Below, piece by piece: positions 9,858 through 18,922 of a stretch of 20,726 nucleotides of DNA; position 1 is the stretch's first letter, and every line of letters begins with the position of its first letter. Source of the stretch: Rhizophagus sp. LPA8_4_AMF (lineage: Eukaryota; Glomeromycota; Glomeromycetes; Glomerales; Glomeraceae); contig JADRCO010001275.1 in NCBI GenBank assembly GCA_021464525.1, positions 1-20,726 of the forward strand, in the 5' to 3' direction. Below the pieces are notes generated by a model that was given only the letters and a program-made list of their open reading frames with translations, did not search any database and was not told the DNA's origin. Made by a program: the position numbers and the translations under genes.

Positions 9858-10020
9858 TTTATAAAAAAAAAAAATTATATATTGATATTATATATATTAT
9901 TTACTATTATATTTATATTTATATTTATATATCTATTTATTATTTATTATTATTTATTATATTAAATTGTAATCTATTTTATAATCTATTTTATAATCTA
10001 TTTGAATAATTATAATTATT
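9858..10020. repeat. Low-complexity AT tract with 12-bp triplicated unit
   Basis: TATATT/TTATTA microsatellite-like DNA. Within it TAATCTATTTTA occurs three times in a row (9970-9981, 9982-9993, 9994-10005; the last with one change). Confidence 0.85.
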
Positions 10021-10559
10021 ATAACATAATAATTTATTAGTTTTAGGAGGGAAACAAAGCGCGAATAAAGGTTGTTTATATACCCATAGATTTGTAATTA
10101 TTATTTTATCGTTAGTAGTATAAATTAGTAATAATTATTAGTAATAATTGAACCTTGTAAAACAATAATAAATGTCTTTTTTTTATTATAAAAAAAATGT
10201 ATTTATTTTATTGACGTAAAAATCAATTTGAAAAAACTAAATTTCACTAACTCAAAATAGTAAGATCAGTGAGTAATGCTGCGACAAATCGTAATTTTAG
10301 ATTATTTAGAAAAACAACTATTGTTCAATTACTTTAATTATTGTTAATCATAATTATTTTCTTATTTTTTTTTTTTGTCTGATCTGTGATTTTTTCTAGT
10401 CAATTATAGTTAACTGTTAACAAATTTAACCTAATATTTTATTTATTTTGGTTAAATTACCTTAAAAATTCAATATAATCTGCCATAACAATTCTAGGAC
10501 AAAATTGGCAGGTTTTTTTTTTTTAATAATGGAATGAAAAATAATAACAGATAATATTT
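10021..10559. other. AT-rich spacer before the kinase relic
   Basis: No gene recognised. It could hold the original upstream exons or promoter of the kinase pseudogene, but no kinase N-lobe motif (glycine loop or VAIK) was found here. Confidence 0.4.
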
Positions 10560-11526
10560 TTGTTTGATAATTATAAAATGACGTTAAAAGAAGTTGTTAA
10601 TGAGGTAATAATAAATAATAACCCTTGCTGACAAGTTATGTCTTGAATTAAATTTTTTCTTTTACAGATAAAAATTCCCAAGAAGGTCGATTTTCATGAT
10701 ATAATGAAATTGGGAATTGATATGATTTATTTTTTTTTTATTGTATTCAGAAACAAAATATTCGTTAGTTTTAGAATATGCTGATATAACGGTACACTAA
10801 AAACTTATTTAAGTAAGCAAGTATCTTTTAATGAACTTGGTTGGAATGATAAATAACAGTTTGATGAGTGCAAGTAAAATGTTCACACGCAAGTGTATGT
10901 ATGATCTGATTATGAAAAAAAGTTGATGATATTTAATAATTAGTGATATAATGCACTAGAACCAAAATATAATTCTTTTTATACAAATTATAGTATGGAG
11001 ACAATATACCTGTACACCAGAATAAGCAGAATTTGGTTTATCAAAAAAAAAAGTATCGTTGAAACATCAAACAATAGTACATCAAAAATACTTAGCGTAA
11101 TACCTTTTGTTGAGTGAAATGGTCAAAGTGGTTATAACTTAAACAAAAAATCTGATGTATATAGCATGGGAGTTTTAATGTGGCAAATTTCACACGTTTC
11201 ATATAGGTAATTACCATTTTCCTAATGGATAATCATAATAAATGGTAGTGTTTTGGGCGAAACTAGTTTCGCCTAAATGATCTAAAAAAACATTTCCAAA
11301 TTTAGGTTTTGGAAGTTTCGGACAGTTTTGGCTTATATTGGCGAAACTTGGGCGAAACGGTTCAGATTTTGAAAAATAGTTTCACCCAAAACTATAATAA
11401 ATGGTATACGAGAAGAAATTATTAAATGGAATGCGTGATCGAACGTGATGTAGCTGGAAGTGCAGAGCCGCAATCCGCTGACCAATCGTAAATCTAATGC
11501 AATATTTTATATCATTACGAGTTTAA
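10560..11526 (+). pseudogene. TKL-type protein kinase pseudogene with an element inserted
   Basis: Kinase segments appear in order. DNYKMTLKEVVNE ends at 10604; a 63-nt intron (10605-10667) follows; then IKIPKKVDFHDIMKLGI (the alphaC/beta4 region). Next KYSLVLEYAD and, after a frameshift, GTLKTYLSKQVSFNELGWNDK (the hinge and alphaD). The HRD catalytic loop is not found. NIPVHQNK...AEFGLSKK (11026-11049) shows the DFG aspartate changed to Glu. After a shift in an A-run comes SKILSVIPFVE-stop (TGA 11115-11117), then NGQSGYNLNKKSDVYSMGVLMWQIS (the P+1 loop and alphaF). IINGIREEII and CSWKCRAAIR-stop-PIV (the subdomain XI CW...RP region) follow after the insertion. Frameshifts, stops, loss of HRD and the D-to-E change mean it is dead. 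Such kinases are a large expanded family in arbuscular mycorrhizal fungi. Confidence 0.85.
11248..11393. mobile_element. 146-bp MITE-like inverted-repeat element inside the kinase relic
   Basis: The ends are imperfect inverted repeats: GTGTTTTGGGCGAAACTAG on the left, and on the right a segment whose reverse complement is AGTTTTGGGTGAAACTAT. The element is flanked by an exact 13-bp direct repeat, ATAATAAATGGTA, at 11235-11247 and 11394-11406. Translated, that repeat encodes the kinase's IINGI segment, so it is host sequence duplicated by insertion. Inside, GGCGAAACTAGTTTCGCC is a perfect 18-bp palindrome and TGGGCGAAAC recurs. The superfamily is unclear; a true target duplication could be a few bases shorter if chance identity extends it. 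Confidence 0.8.
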
Positions 11527-11889
11527 ACTATTTACACATTTTTAAGTATTTAACTTCTAACGATACTCTTTCAACATTTATATGATATATTAAAATATCT
11601 ATCTTTTCCCCAAAGTTGAAAAAAAAACAAGTATCATATGAGAAAAATTATGAAAAATTCAGAGAAAAAGTAACAATAATGTTTATTATTCAACTTTAAC
11701 TACTCTAACTGAAATAACTTGAAATAATTGTAAACATCTAAACCATATTTAAACGATAACTGATATTTCGTTAAAACAAATATTAAGTATCAGACTAAAT
11801 TCAAAAAGCTTCATAATAACATTCACTTTTTGTAATATATATTCATCACAATCATCAATACAAATTCCAAACCAAGAATAAATTAATAC

Positions 11890-12366
11890 TTAAAATCCTA
11901 TTCCAATTACATTATCTAAATTTAACATTAATTTAATAATAATTATTCTAAAATAATTCATAACATTATGAAAACCATTTTCATTATATATTTCAATTAC
12001 AGTACTAAATACTTCAATAATAGTTTCATTAACCCATAAAACTATATAAGAAATAATAACTATAAATAAAGGCCCCTTCCATGATAATGTAATGTTTCGC
12101 TTATTTTGATAATGTTCAACATCTTCAACTAATTTATTAATAGGAATAAATGACTTCCTTACTACTTTATAATACCGACTAGCTTTTGTTCTTCTAGAAG
12201 AGAAGGTAATTAGGATGTCAAAATAACAGTTGCAATTTTGTTTGTTGAACTAATATTATTGCTTACTTGGTGATTTCCAAGATATTAGGTTTATTTCTAC
12301 AGGTTTCATATTTTCTGCAAGTTTTGTTTTAAAAAATTTATAGCCATTGTAAAGAAAATAAGCCAA
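11890..12366 (-). pseudogene. Unidentified minus-strand gene relic with hydrophobic segments
   Basis: On the minus strand, about 125 codons are open from about 12268 down to TAA at 11890-11892. They read ...SRRTKASRYYKVVRKSFIP, KLVEDVEHYQNKRNITLSW, KGPLFIVIISYIVLWVNETI, EVFSTVIEIYNENGFHNV, MNYFRIIIIKLMLNLDNV. At least one segment is hydrophobic enough to be a membrane span. A separate upstream frame (about 12366-12285) reads LAYFLYNGYKFFKTKLAENM, KPVEINLISWKSPSK, and ends at a GTAAGC donor-like site. A TTCTCTTCTAG acceptor-like site is present near 12215, but that pairing does not keep the frame. Below 11890 the frame resumes (VLIYSWFGICIDDCDEYILQ) to another stop. I do not recognise the family. 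Either a broken gene or exons of a gene with introns I placed wrongly. Confidence 0.4.
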
Positions 12367-12513
12367 CTTTTATTTTAAAAAAAAAATTATATTCTTGGTA
12401 TTTTGGTAATGTAGACGCGAAAAAGAAAGCTTAAATGATAGCTTAAATAATACGCGATAAATATTAAATAGATCAGTTGCCACAACTGCGCCGTATGTAA
12501 CAAAATCACATGT

Positions 12514-12711
12514 TCAAAAATCACATGCCCGAGCTTTTTTTGATGGACAACCGGAAATCGCCACGTGACTTATATATTCATCACCCATCATAGAATTTGT
12601 ATAGTCCTTCGCTTCGCTCTGGACTAATAAAATTATTATTTTTTTCGATTGAGTACTGGAGTATGATTTAACTTCCGAGGTTGTATAATATAGTTGATGA
12701 AAATCTTGCAA
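12514..12711 (-). other. Possible repeat-derived 65-codon frame with palindromic GC-rich core
   Basis: The minus-strand frame ends ...MMGDEYISHVAISGCPSKKA then RACDF and stop. DNA at 12603-12625 is an inverted pair (AGTCC ... GGACT) around TTCGCTTCGCTCT, GC-richer than its surroundings. This looks like a piece of a dispersed repeat that can be read as protein rather than a real gene. No conserved domain recognised. Confidence 0.25.
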
Positions 12712-13381
12712 ATTAATTATACTCTGAGTATTTGATCCTATGAAGTTACCATTAGATTACTCGATAGACTATATCCATTTTCCAATAAAAAAAAAAGAAA
12801 AATTAAAAAAAAAATTTCTAATGTCACTTATTATTTATTTATACATTTTTATGAAAAAAAATTTCAATATTTAATAAATTATCAAAATTTATATAAACAT
12901 TAAAATTCAACGATTTATTGCCTATAAAAGTAGAAAAAATAGATAAATTGGCGTTAAATAATTTTGAAATTTTGAAATTTTACCATCGAGCAATTCTGGA
13001 AATCCTGCAAATAGAAAGGGAAACATTATTAGTTAATATTCTATAAAGTTATAGTGTACGATAAAAAAATATATTTAAATTTCCAAAACATCGAACAGTA
13101 AAATTATTAAGAAAATGGCGTCGCAACACTATATTTATTTGTTGATATTTGGAATAAATAAAAGAAACCAGAATTATTTTAATAAAAAAAAGTGACATTG
13201 CTCCTTTTTAATGAAAATAATAATAAATAAAAATGAAACGGTCTCCTCATTAAGACCGTTAAATTTGATAACCGATAACGTGATAGTTAATTTTGATAAT
13301 TATTGTATCACTACATATATTATTATTGATATTTAAAATATTTAAATCGAAATATTTACTCATTATAAACAACTGGTTTAT
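12712..13381. other. AT-rich spacer with one hairpin
   Basis: No gene recognised. On the minus strand, near 13001-13030, a TTTCCCTTTCTATTTGCAG acceptor-like string precedes GATTTCCAGAATTGCTCGAT, so an old exon is possible. A 61-codon hydrophobic frame at 13293-13478 (+) lies antisense to the relic below and is not called. Confidence 0.45.
13237..13260. repeat. 8-bp perfect hairpin
   Basis: AACGGTCT and AGACCGTT flank an 8-nt loop (CCTCATTA). It resembles a bacterial terminator only superficially; in this eukaryotic context the function is unknown. Confidence 0.7.
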
Positions 13382-14550
13382 TTATTTATCATCGCTAATT
13401 GATTTATTTGCTTTTTCATTAGCGATCTCAATAGCCTCTACTTCAGCCACTGCTTTTCTGAAAGCTACGTTCTTTTAAACTCATTTTTCGTCTTTCTTCA
13501 ATGTCAACTTTTTTTATCGTAAATTATCACTTTCAAATTCATAATTATTTTCATCCATAGATTGGATTTTAGATTGGCCATATTTCCTTTTAAATGGAAT
13601 TTTATCTTCTTTATTCCTTTGATTCGTTTTCTGTAAATTAAATTATATTAGTTTTTTAACTTAAATATATTATTGCAAGCAGATGCCTTTTATATCTTTG
13701 TTTTGTATAAGAGACAGCTGAAAAGTCTTGAATTTCGATTATTTTTAAATAACGTTCATCTATTTTTTGACCTCTAAATTTTAAAAATATTTAATAATTA
13801 AATTAAATTTTTTACTATATAAAATATATTAAATATAAACCGTAAAATAGCTGATAAAAGTTTTAGTTGGTTCTATTAACTAAAGAATGCGCAGCTTCTT
13901 CTGTGTTGGTATTATTTCTATACCGATTCCATATTTTAACATCCATTAATGATGCTGAAGAATTAATTGTTGCTAAAATTTGAGATCTTTGGTAATAGTC
14001 AATCTAATCAATAAAATTAAAATTAGATTTTTTTTTTTAAAAAAATTTTGTTATATACCTTTCACGCCATCTTCATCAGATTTTTCAATATCTGACTTAA
14101 TCCTGTTGCTTTTTACTTTTAGTAATGAATCATCTTTTTTTTAATCATATCACTAAAATGTCTATTATTCACATTTCCAAAATCAAAAATCAAAAATCAA
14201 AAATAAATAAATAAATAAAATAAATAAATAAAATAATAATTATGATTTTTGAAATTATTACCTTTGAAAATGACTTAAAAATATTCATAATGTGAACTTC
14301 CCATTCACGTGTTGTATCTAAACTATGTAGTGCCAAACCCAAACCTTTCATCTGCACCATATCAAGATCTCCTAAAGTACAACTCCATCCATTACCATGA
14401 ATATGCTTAACATGAATGGGCTTTCCAGTTAATTATTTGATAACAGTTATAAATAATCGGCAATAATTTGAGGAATTCACATTTGCATATATACGACAAT
14501 AAGACAAAACTAAATAATACATAATATTAATAAATTTTATTATTCCTTTT
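13382..14550 (-). pseudogene. Multi-exon fungal element-type gene (HIHGNGW family), broken
   Basis: Read on the minus strand, several exons assemble in order. First, about 14545-14262: YCRIYANVNSSNYCRLFITV, an in-frame TAA (14433-14435), then LTGKPIHVKHIHGNGWSC, TLGDLDMVQMKGLGLALH, REWEVHIMNIFKSFSK, ending at a GTAATA donor. Second, about 14150-14057: LLKVKSNRIKSDIEKSDEDG. Third, 14003 down to TAA at 13863-13865: DYYQRSQILATINSSASLMD, VKIWNRYRNNTNTEEAAHSL, VNR. Fourth, about 13790-13690: GQKIDERYLKIIEIQDFSAV, SYTK. Fifth, 13630-13382: a charged tail ending EIANEKANKSISDDK, with a frameshift after FESDNLR. The HIHGxGW, NTxxAAHxxxNR and RGxxxDER motifs match a fungal family I associate with transposon-derived proteins, possibly DDE transposase-like; that function is inference. 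A nonsense codon and frameshift make it a pseudogene. Confidence 0.65.
14172..14240. repeat. CAAAAAT / AAATAAAT simple repeat
   Basis: A run of CAAAAAT-type units passes into AAATAAATAAAT. It lies within the presumed intron between the first two exons of the relic on the minus strand. Confidence 0.85.
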
Positions 14551-14598
14551 TAAAAAAAAAAAAAGAATATTTGAAATTGTGATAATCGTCATATGAAT

Positions 14599-15240
14599 TT
14601 ATTTCAAATTCATTAATATCCCCCTTAACACGTTTAAAGGATGAATCGACCTGAAAACATTCAAGACGTTGAATAATTCTGCTTGTTTTTCAAGCATGTA
14701 TACAATAAGAATAAGACTGAAACTATATGATATCGAAGGCAAATCTAGAGGCAAGAGATCTTTATACGGATATACTTTAAGTTTTAAATAAAAGTCTTCC
14801 TTGGAAATATCATAGAACCTGATTAACAGAATAAATTCTTTAATAGTCTGTTTGACATTTGACAAATCTTCTGATGACCATGAAGAATCATCTTTATTGA
14901 TCTTTAAATAATGAACAAAAAGCCATCTAAGAAGAGATTCCCATATATCAATTTCTTCCATATTAAGATCATCTCTTTGAAGTATCATGGTAATAATTGG
15001 TTTTTCTAATGATGAAAATTTTTCTGACATAAAAAGAATTGTAGGTTCTTCGCCAATAACTTCTAAACAATGATTCTTTAAATTCGAATAGTTCATGTTG
15101 AACAACGATTTGAAGTGTGCCAATTAAATCCTTATTTAATATTCTTCTTTAGTAATTAATTCATCTTGAATTAGCTCAATTAATTAATCCAATCCCAGTT
15201 CATCGGCCGCAACAAGTGATGTCAACAATTTTTTAAAAAA
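14599..15240 (-). pseudogene. BTB/BACK-domain protein relic
   Basis: The largest open part (15123-14599, 174 codons) reads FKSLFNMNYSNLKNHCLEVI, then SEKFSSLEKPIITMILQRDD, LNMEEIDIWESLLRWLF, SSWSSEDLSNVKQTIKEFIL, LIRFYDISKEDF. This is the BACK domain pattern (RDDLxxxExxxWxxxxxW and xxIRFxxISxxxF) of BTB-BACK(-TLDc) proteins, which act as substrate adaptors for cullin-3 ligases in better known relatives. Upstream in the same frame lies LLTSLVAADELGLD (the BTB end), then TAA, LIELIQDELITKEEY, TAA, IRI, TAA. Three in-frame TAA codons separate the BTB end from BACK, so the gene looks dead unless heavily re-spliced. The BTB core is missing; upstream sequence (15240-15372) is open (MHDQSVIYRSQGPSLIGENG...) but does not resemble BTB and is less AT-rich. 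No TLDc or Kelch follows. Confidence 0.7.
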
Positions 15241-15372
15241 TATTTCGATCAGATCATGTGCACAGATCATGTGTAACCTGGAGTCGTTGGAAGTGCTGCG
15301 TAGCTCCATACTTCCATTTTCACCAATCAATGAAGGGCCCTGTGATCGATATATTACGCTTTGATCATGCAT

Positions 15373-16199
15373 GAATTATAACATCATAAATTCAACTTTC
15401 TTAAATTTCATTTTTATGCTATTTTTTAATTGTTAGAAAATTCTCGGTTTACTCTTTTAGAAAAGTAATGTAGATTTGAGCTTAATTATAATTTGTTATC
15501 GAGAAATTTTAATAAAAAATTGAATAGTTTAGCTAAAGAATAAGAAACACTATTATTATCGGAATTGTTTATAAACAAACTTATTTTACTCAGCAATGAA
15601 ATAATTATATTAATATGACATTAATAGTTTCCATTGGCTGTTGAACGACATTTAAATATAACATTTGATATGCAGATTATGCATTTCTATTACACAAGAA
15701 TATGTGTTATTCATGCTTTCAAAATCTAAAAAAAAATTATTAGATGGAAAATTTTTTTTTCAACAGCTAAATATGAAAGATGACGCCAATGAATAATATA
15801 ATTATATTTATGATATTGTGTACAATATGCATGCAGGAGTACATAATTGAACTTATTTAGAAACGAACCCGCAAATCACATACTATTTAACTCTCACCAT
15901 TCTGAGTACTTGTCAATTTTTTTTTTTTTAAAAAAAAAATATTCTAAAATTACTGTGCCACATTTCTACGCTATATATATTATTATTGCTAAGAAAAAAC
16001 TCATCGATTGGCTTATATAAAATCGTTTATGTCAACTTGTCAGCTTCAAACCATCAAATAAGATTTTACTGTCCAATTGTCAAAGTTAAAAGTTCGAAAA
16101 GTTTATCAATATCTGAAAATTCTAGAACGTATTTACTATTTACACGAAGAAAGTCAATTACTGAATATTTGGGTCAACTTACAGATATAAGAATCGAAC
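15373..16199. other. AT-rich spacer, no gene recognised
   Basis: Long A/T tracts (for example 15919-15939, a T run followed by an A run). A 102-codon frame begins at 15986 but is not recognised. The only domain-like signal nearby is in another frame (16200-16366), so I do not call the long frame as a gene. Confidence 0.4.
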
Positions 16200-16366
16200 A
16201 AGACATTTCTGATCAGGCAAACAAGCTTCTGATATTTATAGTTTTGGTGTGTTGCTGTAGTTGTCAAATAACTTTACTAGGCCGTCATTATTAGCTGAAA
16301 CAACATCATCAATGTCCTCAATAATAACAAAGACCGTATCGTCTTTTTCGAAAGTAGCAGTAAAAG
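16200..16366 (+). pseudogene. Kinase alphaF-helix fragment (SDIYSFGVLL)
   Basis: One frame reads SGKQASDIYSFGVLL, then TAG at 16258-16260 where family members normally have Trp, then LSNNFTRPSLLAETTSSM and SFSKVAVK, up to a GTAAAT donor-like site at 16367. SDIYSFGVLLW is the subdomain IX signature of protein kinases. TGA precedes SGKQ. No DFG or APE motif was found upstream and no subdomain XI downstream. It is an isolated broken exon, possibly from another copy of the local kinase family; the sequence after LSNN does not look kinase-like. Confidence 0.45.
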
Positions 16367-16532
16367 GTAAATAAAATTTTATTAATCCATATAAAATAGC
16401 GTTAATATAATTTTAAAAGTTTACTAATAACGAAAATTTAAAAACAGTAATATCACAACTAATGGAAAAATGTTTACGCGAGGAGGCCACATCTGTTCTT
16501 ATTATGTCAAATAAAGGAATATGTTTTTGTTC

Positions 16533-16579
16533 CGTTTTGCTGTGCCATCAAATTTTTTTTTTTTTTTGATGGCAAAACG
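16533..16579. repeat. Hairpin around a poly(T) loop
   Basis: CGTTTTGCTGTGCCATCAAA on the left pairs with TTTGATGGCAAAACG on the right (15 bp, with a 5-nt bulge in the left arm) around a T-run of about 12. It looks like a small fold-back element or a short inverted duplication. Confidence 0.7.
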
Positions 16580-17252
16580 AATATCGTATTTTGTTATTTA
16601 CAGTATATGATAAAGAACATACAAAAAAATGAAAGCATACTGGAGCTTGAATATAACCCTCAATACCACGTCTTCATTATATTGTAGTGCTAGACCCTAT
16701 TTCATACCTACTATATTATTAACTACTTTATCTACTTTTAATTTTTTAATAATTTTTTTGTCTTTTTCTATATTTTTTTGTTCGTTTTTAGAATTTATTG
16801 AATACACAACACTACTCACTACTGATCTTTAAAACCTCCTCTATTTCCAAATTGTCTTTACGTAATTTCCTTTTATTTTTCCTATCTATGCCCTGACTCC
16901 TTTCAAATTCTACCACATCCTCCATATTCGTGAACGTACTTCATTCGCATCCAAAATAGCTTGGAATTAATCAAGCTTCTCGTTAATTCCCGCATAATCG
17001 AATATCCGTTTGCAATGTTTGATGGCGGCGTTGCCACTACATCCAATAATTTATATCGTATATACAGTATTTCTTATATATTTTATATATTTATCTTTAA
17101 ATTTATCAATATGGTTAGATAGAAATTATTTCTCATGTAAAAAAAAGTGCGTTAGAGTAAGTGAATAACATTGAAATCAATAAAGATAAACTTCTATCCA
17201 CTCCCTTTGTATCACAGCTACTATTCCCTGATACCAAATATACCAAATCATA
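16580..17252. other. Pyrimidine-rich spacer, possible minus-strand coding debris
   Basis: A plus frame at 16629-16832 is F/L/T-rich and looks like chance. On the minus strand 16925-16812 reads MEDVVEFERSQGIDRKNKRK then LRKDNLEIEEVLKISSE, and an adjacent frame upstream reads ILDANEVRSRIWRMW. These look like decayed coding sequence (perhaps a retroelement), unidentified. Confidence 0.35.
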
Positions 17253-17286
17253 GTTAACTTGCTCAACATAGCTGAGCAACGTTAAC
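17253..17286. repeat. 13-bp hairpin with GTTAAC ends
   Basis: GTTAACTTGCTCA pairs with TGAGCAACGTTAAC with one bulged base, loop ACATAGC. Function unknown. The surrounding 17287-17799 holds no recognised gene. Confidence 0.65.
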
Positions 17287-17814
17287 AATGTTCAATATGC
17301 AAATGCTATTATTTATCCAATTACAAATAAATAATTCCGTGGAATTTTTTACGTCACACTTCTATCCTTTTTCAAATCAATTTTTTTTTTCAAATTAATA
17401 ATTTTCAAAAATGATTAATTTTATTTTCTTTTTCTCAAGTATTTATTATTGACACAGTAACAATAATACCGGGATTTTATTATGAAAATTGCATGATCGG
17501 CCCCATCAACCTGATAATGAATATTATTTAATTGATAGTTACATGATGATATGTTTGTTTTTATAATTAATATGTTTAAAATTTCCCATTTGGTTTCCAC
17601 TTCAATTTTTTTTTTCTTCAATCTATATGATATGTTAAACGAAATTATTCGTTGAAACGATCTATCTACATATAAACTATCTAAACTCTCATCTATTTCT
17701 TATAAAACATGAAAATTTTAATCGATTAATAATTATTATATAGTATTTCATGAAGGTTCACAATATTCGATAAATAAATAAAATACCAATTGTATGACTA
17801 ATGACCATACTTTA

Positions 17815-18081
17815 CGTTTTTTGTAATGTTTCTTTTTTTTTCTTTCTTCTTCTTTAGAATGGGATCTTTTTGGTACTTTTGAGTATTTTTGGTGGGAGTA
17901 TTTTTACATTTATATATTGGATCAGTATAGTAACGTGTTAGGATATATTATAGACTAGATTAAACTCAGTTATAGGGGGTGTTAGATTTTTTTCTCACTC
18001 TAGGTGTTTTATGTATTAGCTATTTATTTGGGCGATCCAGCCCAAGGCTATTAATAAACGCGTTACTGTTATAAAAAAAAA
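17815..18081 (+). mobile_element. Poly(A)-tailed retroposed element with 15-bp target duplication
   Basis: An interval of 267 nt is flanked by an exact 15-bp direct repeat, AATGACCATACTTTA (17800-17814 and 18082-18096). The 3' side ends in 11 A residues that run into the duplication. Just upstream is AATAAA inside TATTAATAAACGCGTTACTG, and before that a small GC-rich hairpin GGGCGATCCAGCCC. The body is T/G-rich at its start and has no long frame. Poly(A) tail plus variable-length duplication is the signature of LINE-driven retroposition. It is either a 5'-truncated LINE 3' end or a SINE; no tRNA-like A/B boxes were seen, which slightly favours the former. Confidence 0.85.
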
Positions 18082-18096
18082 AATGACCATACTTTA

Positions 18097-18922
18097 TACT
18101 CTTATATATGTAAAGGAAAGTTCAAATTTGGAGTAGCAAAATACCGTAGTAAAATAATTAAAAAAGAGATTGTTATAACGTAAAATCACGTGAAATCATT
18201 CAAGTAAACATTGTAAGATGAATTCTATTCTGAAAAAGTGGCACAAAGTGCCGAGTAACTGTTTTATCAGGCTTACATAATAGTTATTTCATAAATCACA
18301 CCAATTAGTAAATGTCTGATAAAATTTATTTATTCTAAAAAATTTTTAAAAAATATTTTAATACAACTCGAATGTTACATCTAACAATTTCTTGATGGAT
18401 AGATCCTTAAACGTATCGAATTAAGAATTACAGTTCTTAAAGATTGTAATTCTAAAAATGGCAAAAATCTATGCTGTCATAAAGGTTAACGACGTGATCT
18501 TGGAGAATACAATATAATTAATATTATTTTTTGTGGGAATTAATTGTCCATTTAACGGAAAGATATGGTTAGTTCACTGCGGTCAATGATCAAATTAAAA
18601 TGTGTAAGCATCCTCATTAAGGAATATATGATGCAATAATTGCGTCTCGTACGATAATTTGTGTGACAAATAATTTTCACATAAAGTATCGATTCTAAAA
18701 AAAAAAAAAATATTTCATAATTTTTTTACGTCTACTTCGGAGCTACTAAAAGTCTAAAACTATTTAAGTTTGTATAACTGTATAACGTTTACCGAATTTT
18801 GGATAAACGATAGGTTATATTTAGATTAACAGATTATCAATTTCAGATGAAAATCAATTGTATCGTCATATATATATATTAACATTATACCATTTTTTTT
18901 TTCAAGTTTTGAATTTTGTATA
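18097..18922. other. Upstream region of the MYND gene
   Basis: No gene recognised. Contains a perfect 9-bp inverted repeat AGAATTACA/TGTAATTCT (18424-18432, 18445-18453), a short GGCACAAAGTGCC palindrome near 18240, a run of A (about 18698-18710) and an AT-alternating stretch at about 18868-18880, 45 nt before the start codon, that could serve as a TATA-like element. These are candidate promoter features only. Confidence 0.5.

Noticed and set aside
12603-12628. Second Helitron 3' end (hairpin plus CTAA before T)
   Set aside because: CTAA overlaps the hairpin arm instead of lying about 10 nt downstream, so the geometry is wrong.
13237-13260. Rho-independent terminator
   Set aside because: Hairpin without a T-tract on the expected side, and the window is eukaryotic.
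13293-13478. 61-codon hydrophobic plus-strand frame
   Set aside because: Antisense to the last exon of the minus-strand HIHGNGW relic; composition explained by that exon's A-rich codons.
15986-16294. 102-codon plus frame as a gene
   Set aside because: No recognised motif; the only domain-like signal in this interval is the kinase fragment in a different frame.
17421-17621. Minus-strand 66-codon frame
   Set aside because: K/I/N/Y-rich chance frame in AT-rich DNA with no supporting context.
18042-18055. tRNA-like fold in the retroposed element
   Set aside because: Only a short GGGC/GCCC stem; no cloverleaf, anticodon arm or A/B box could be formed.
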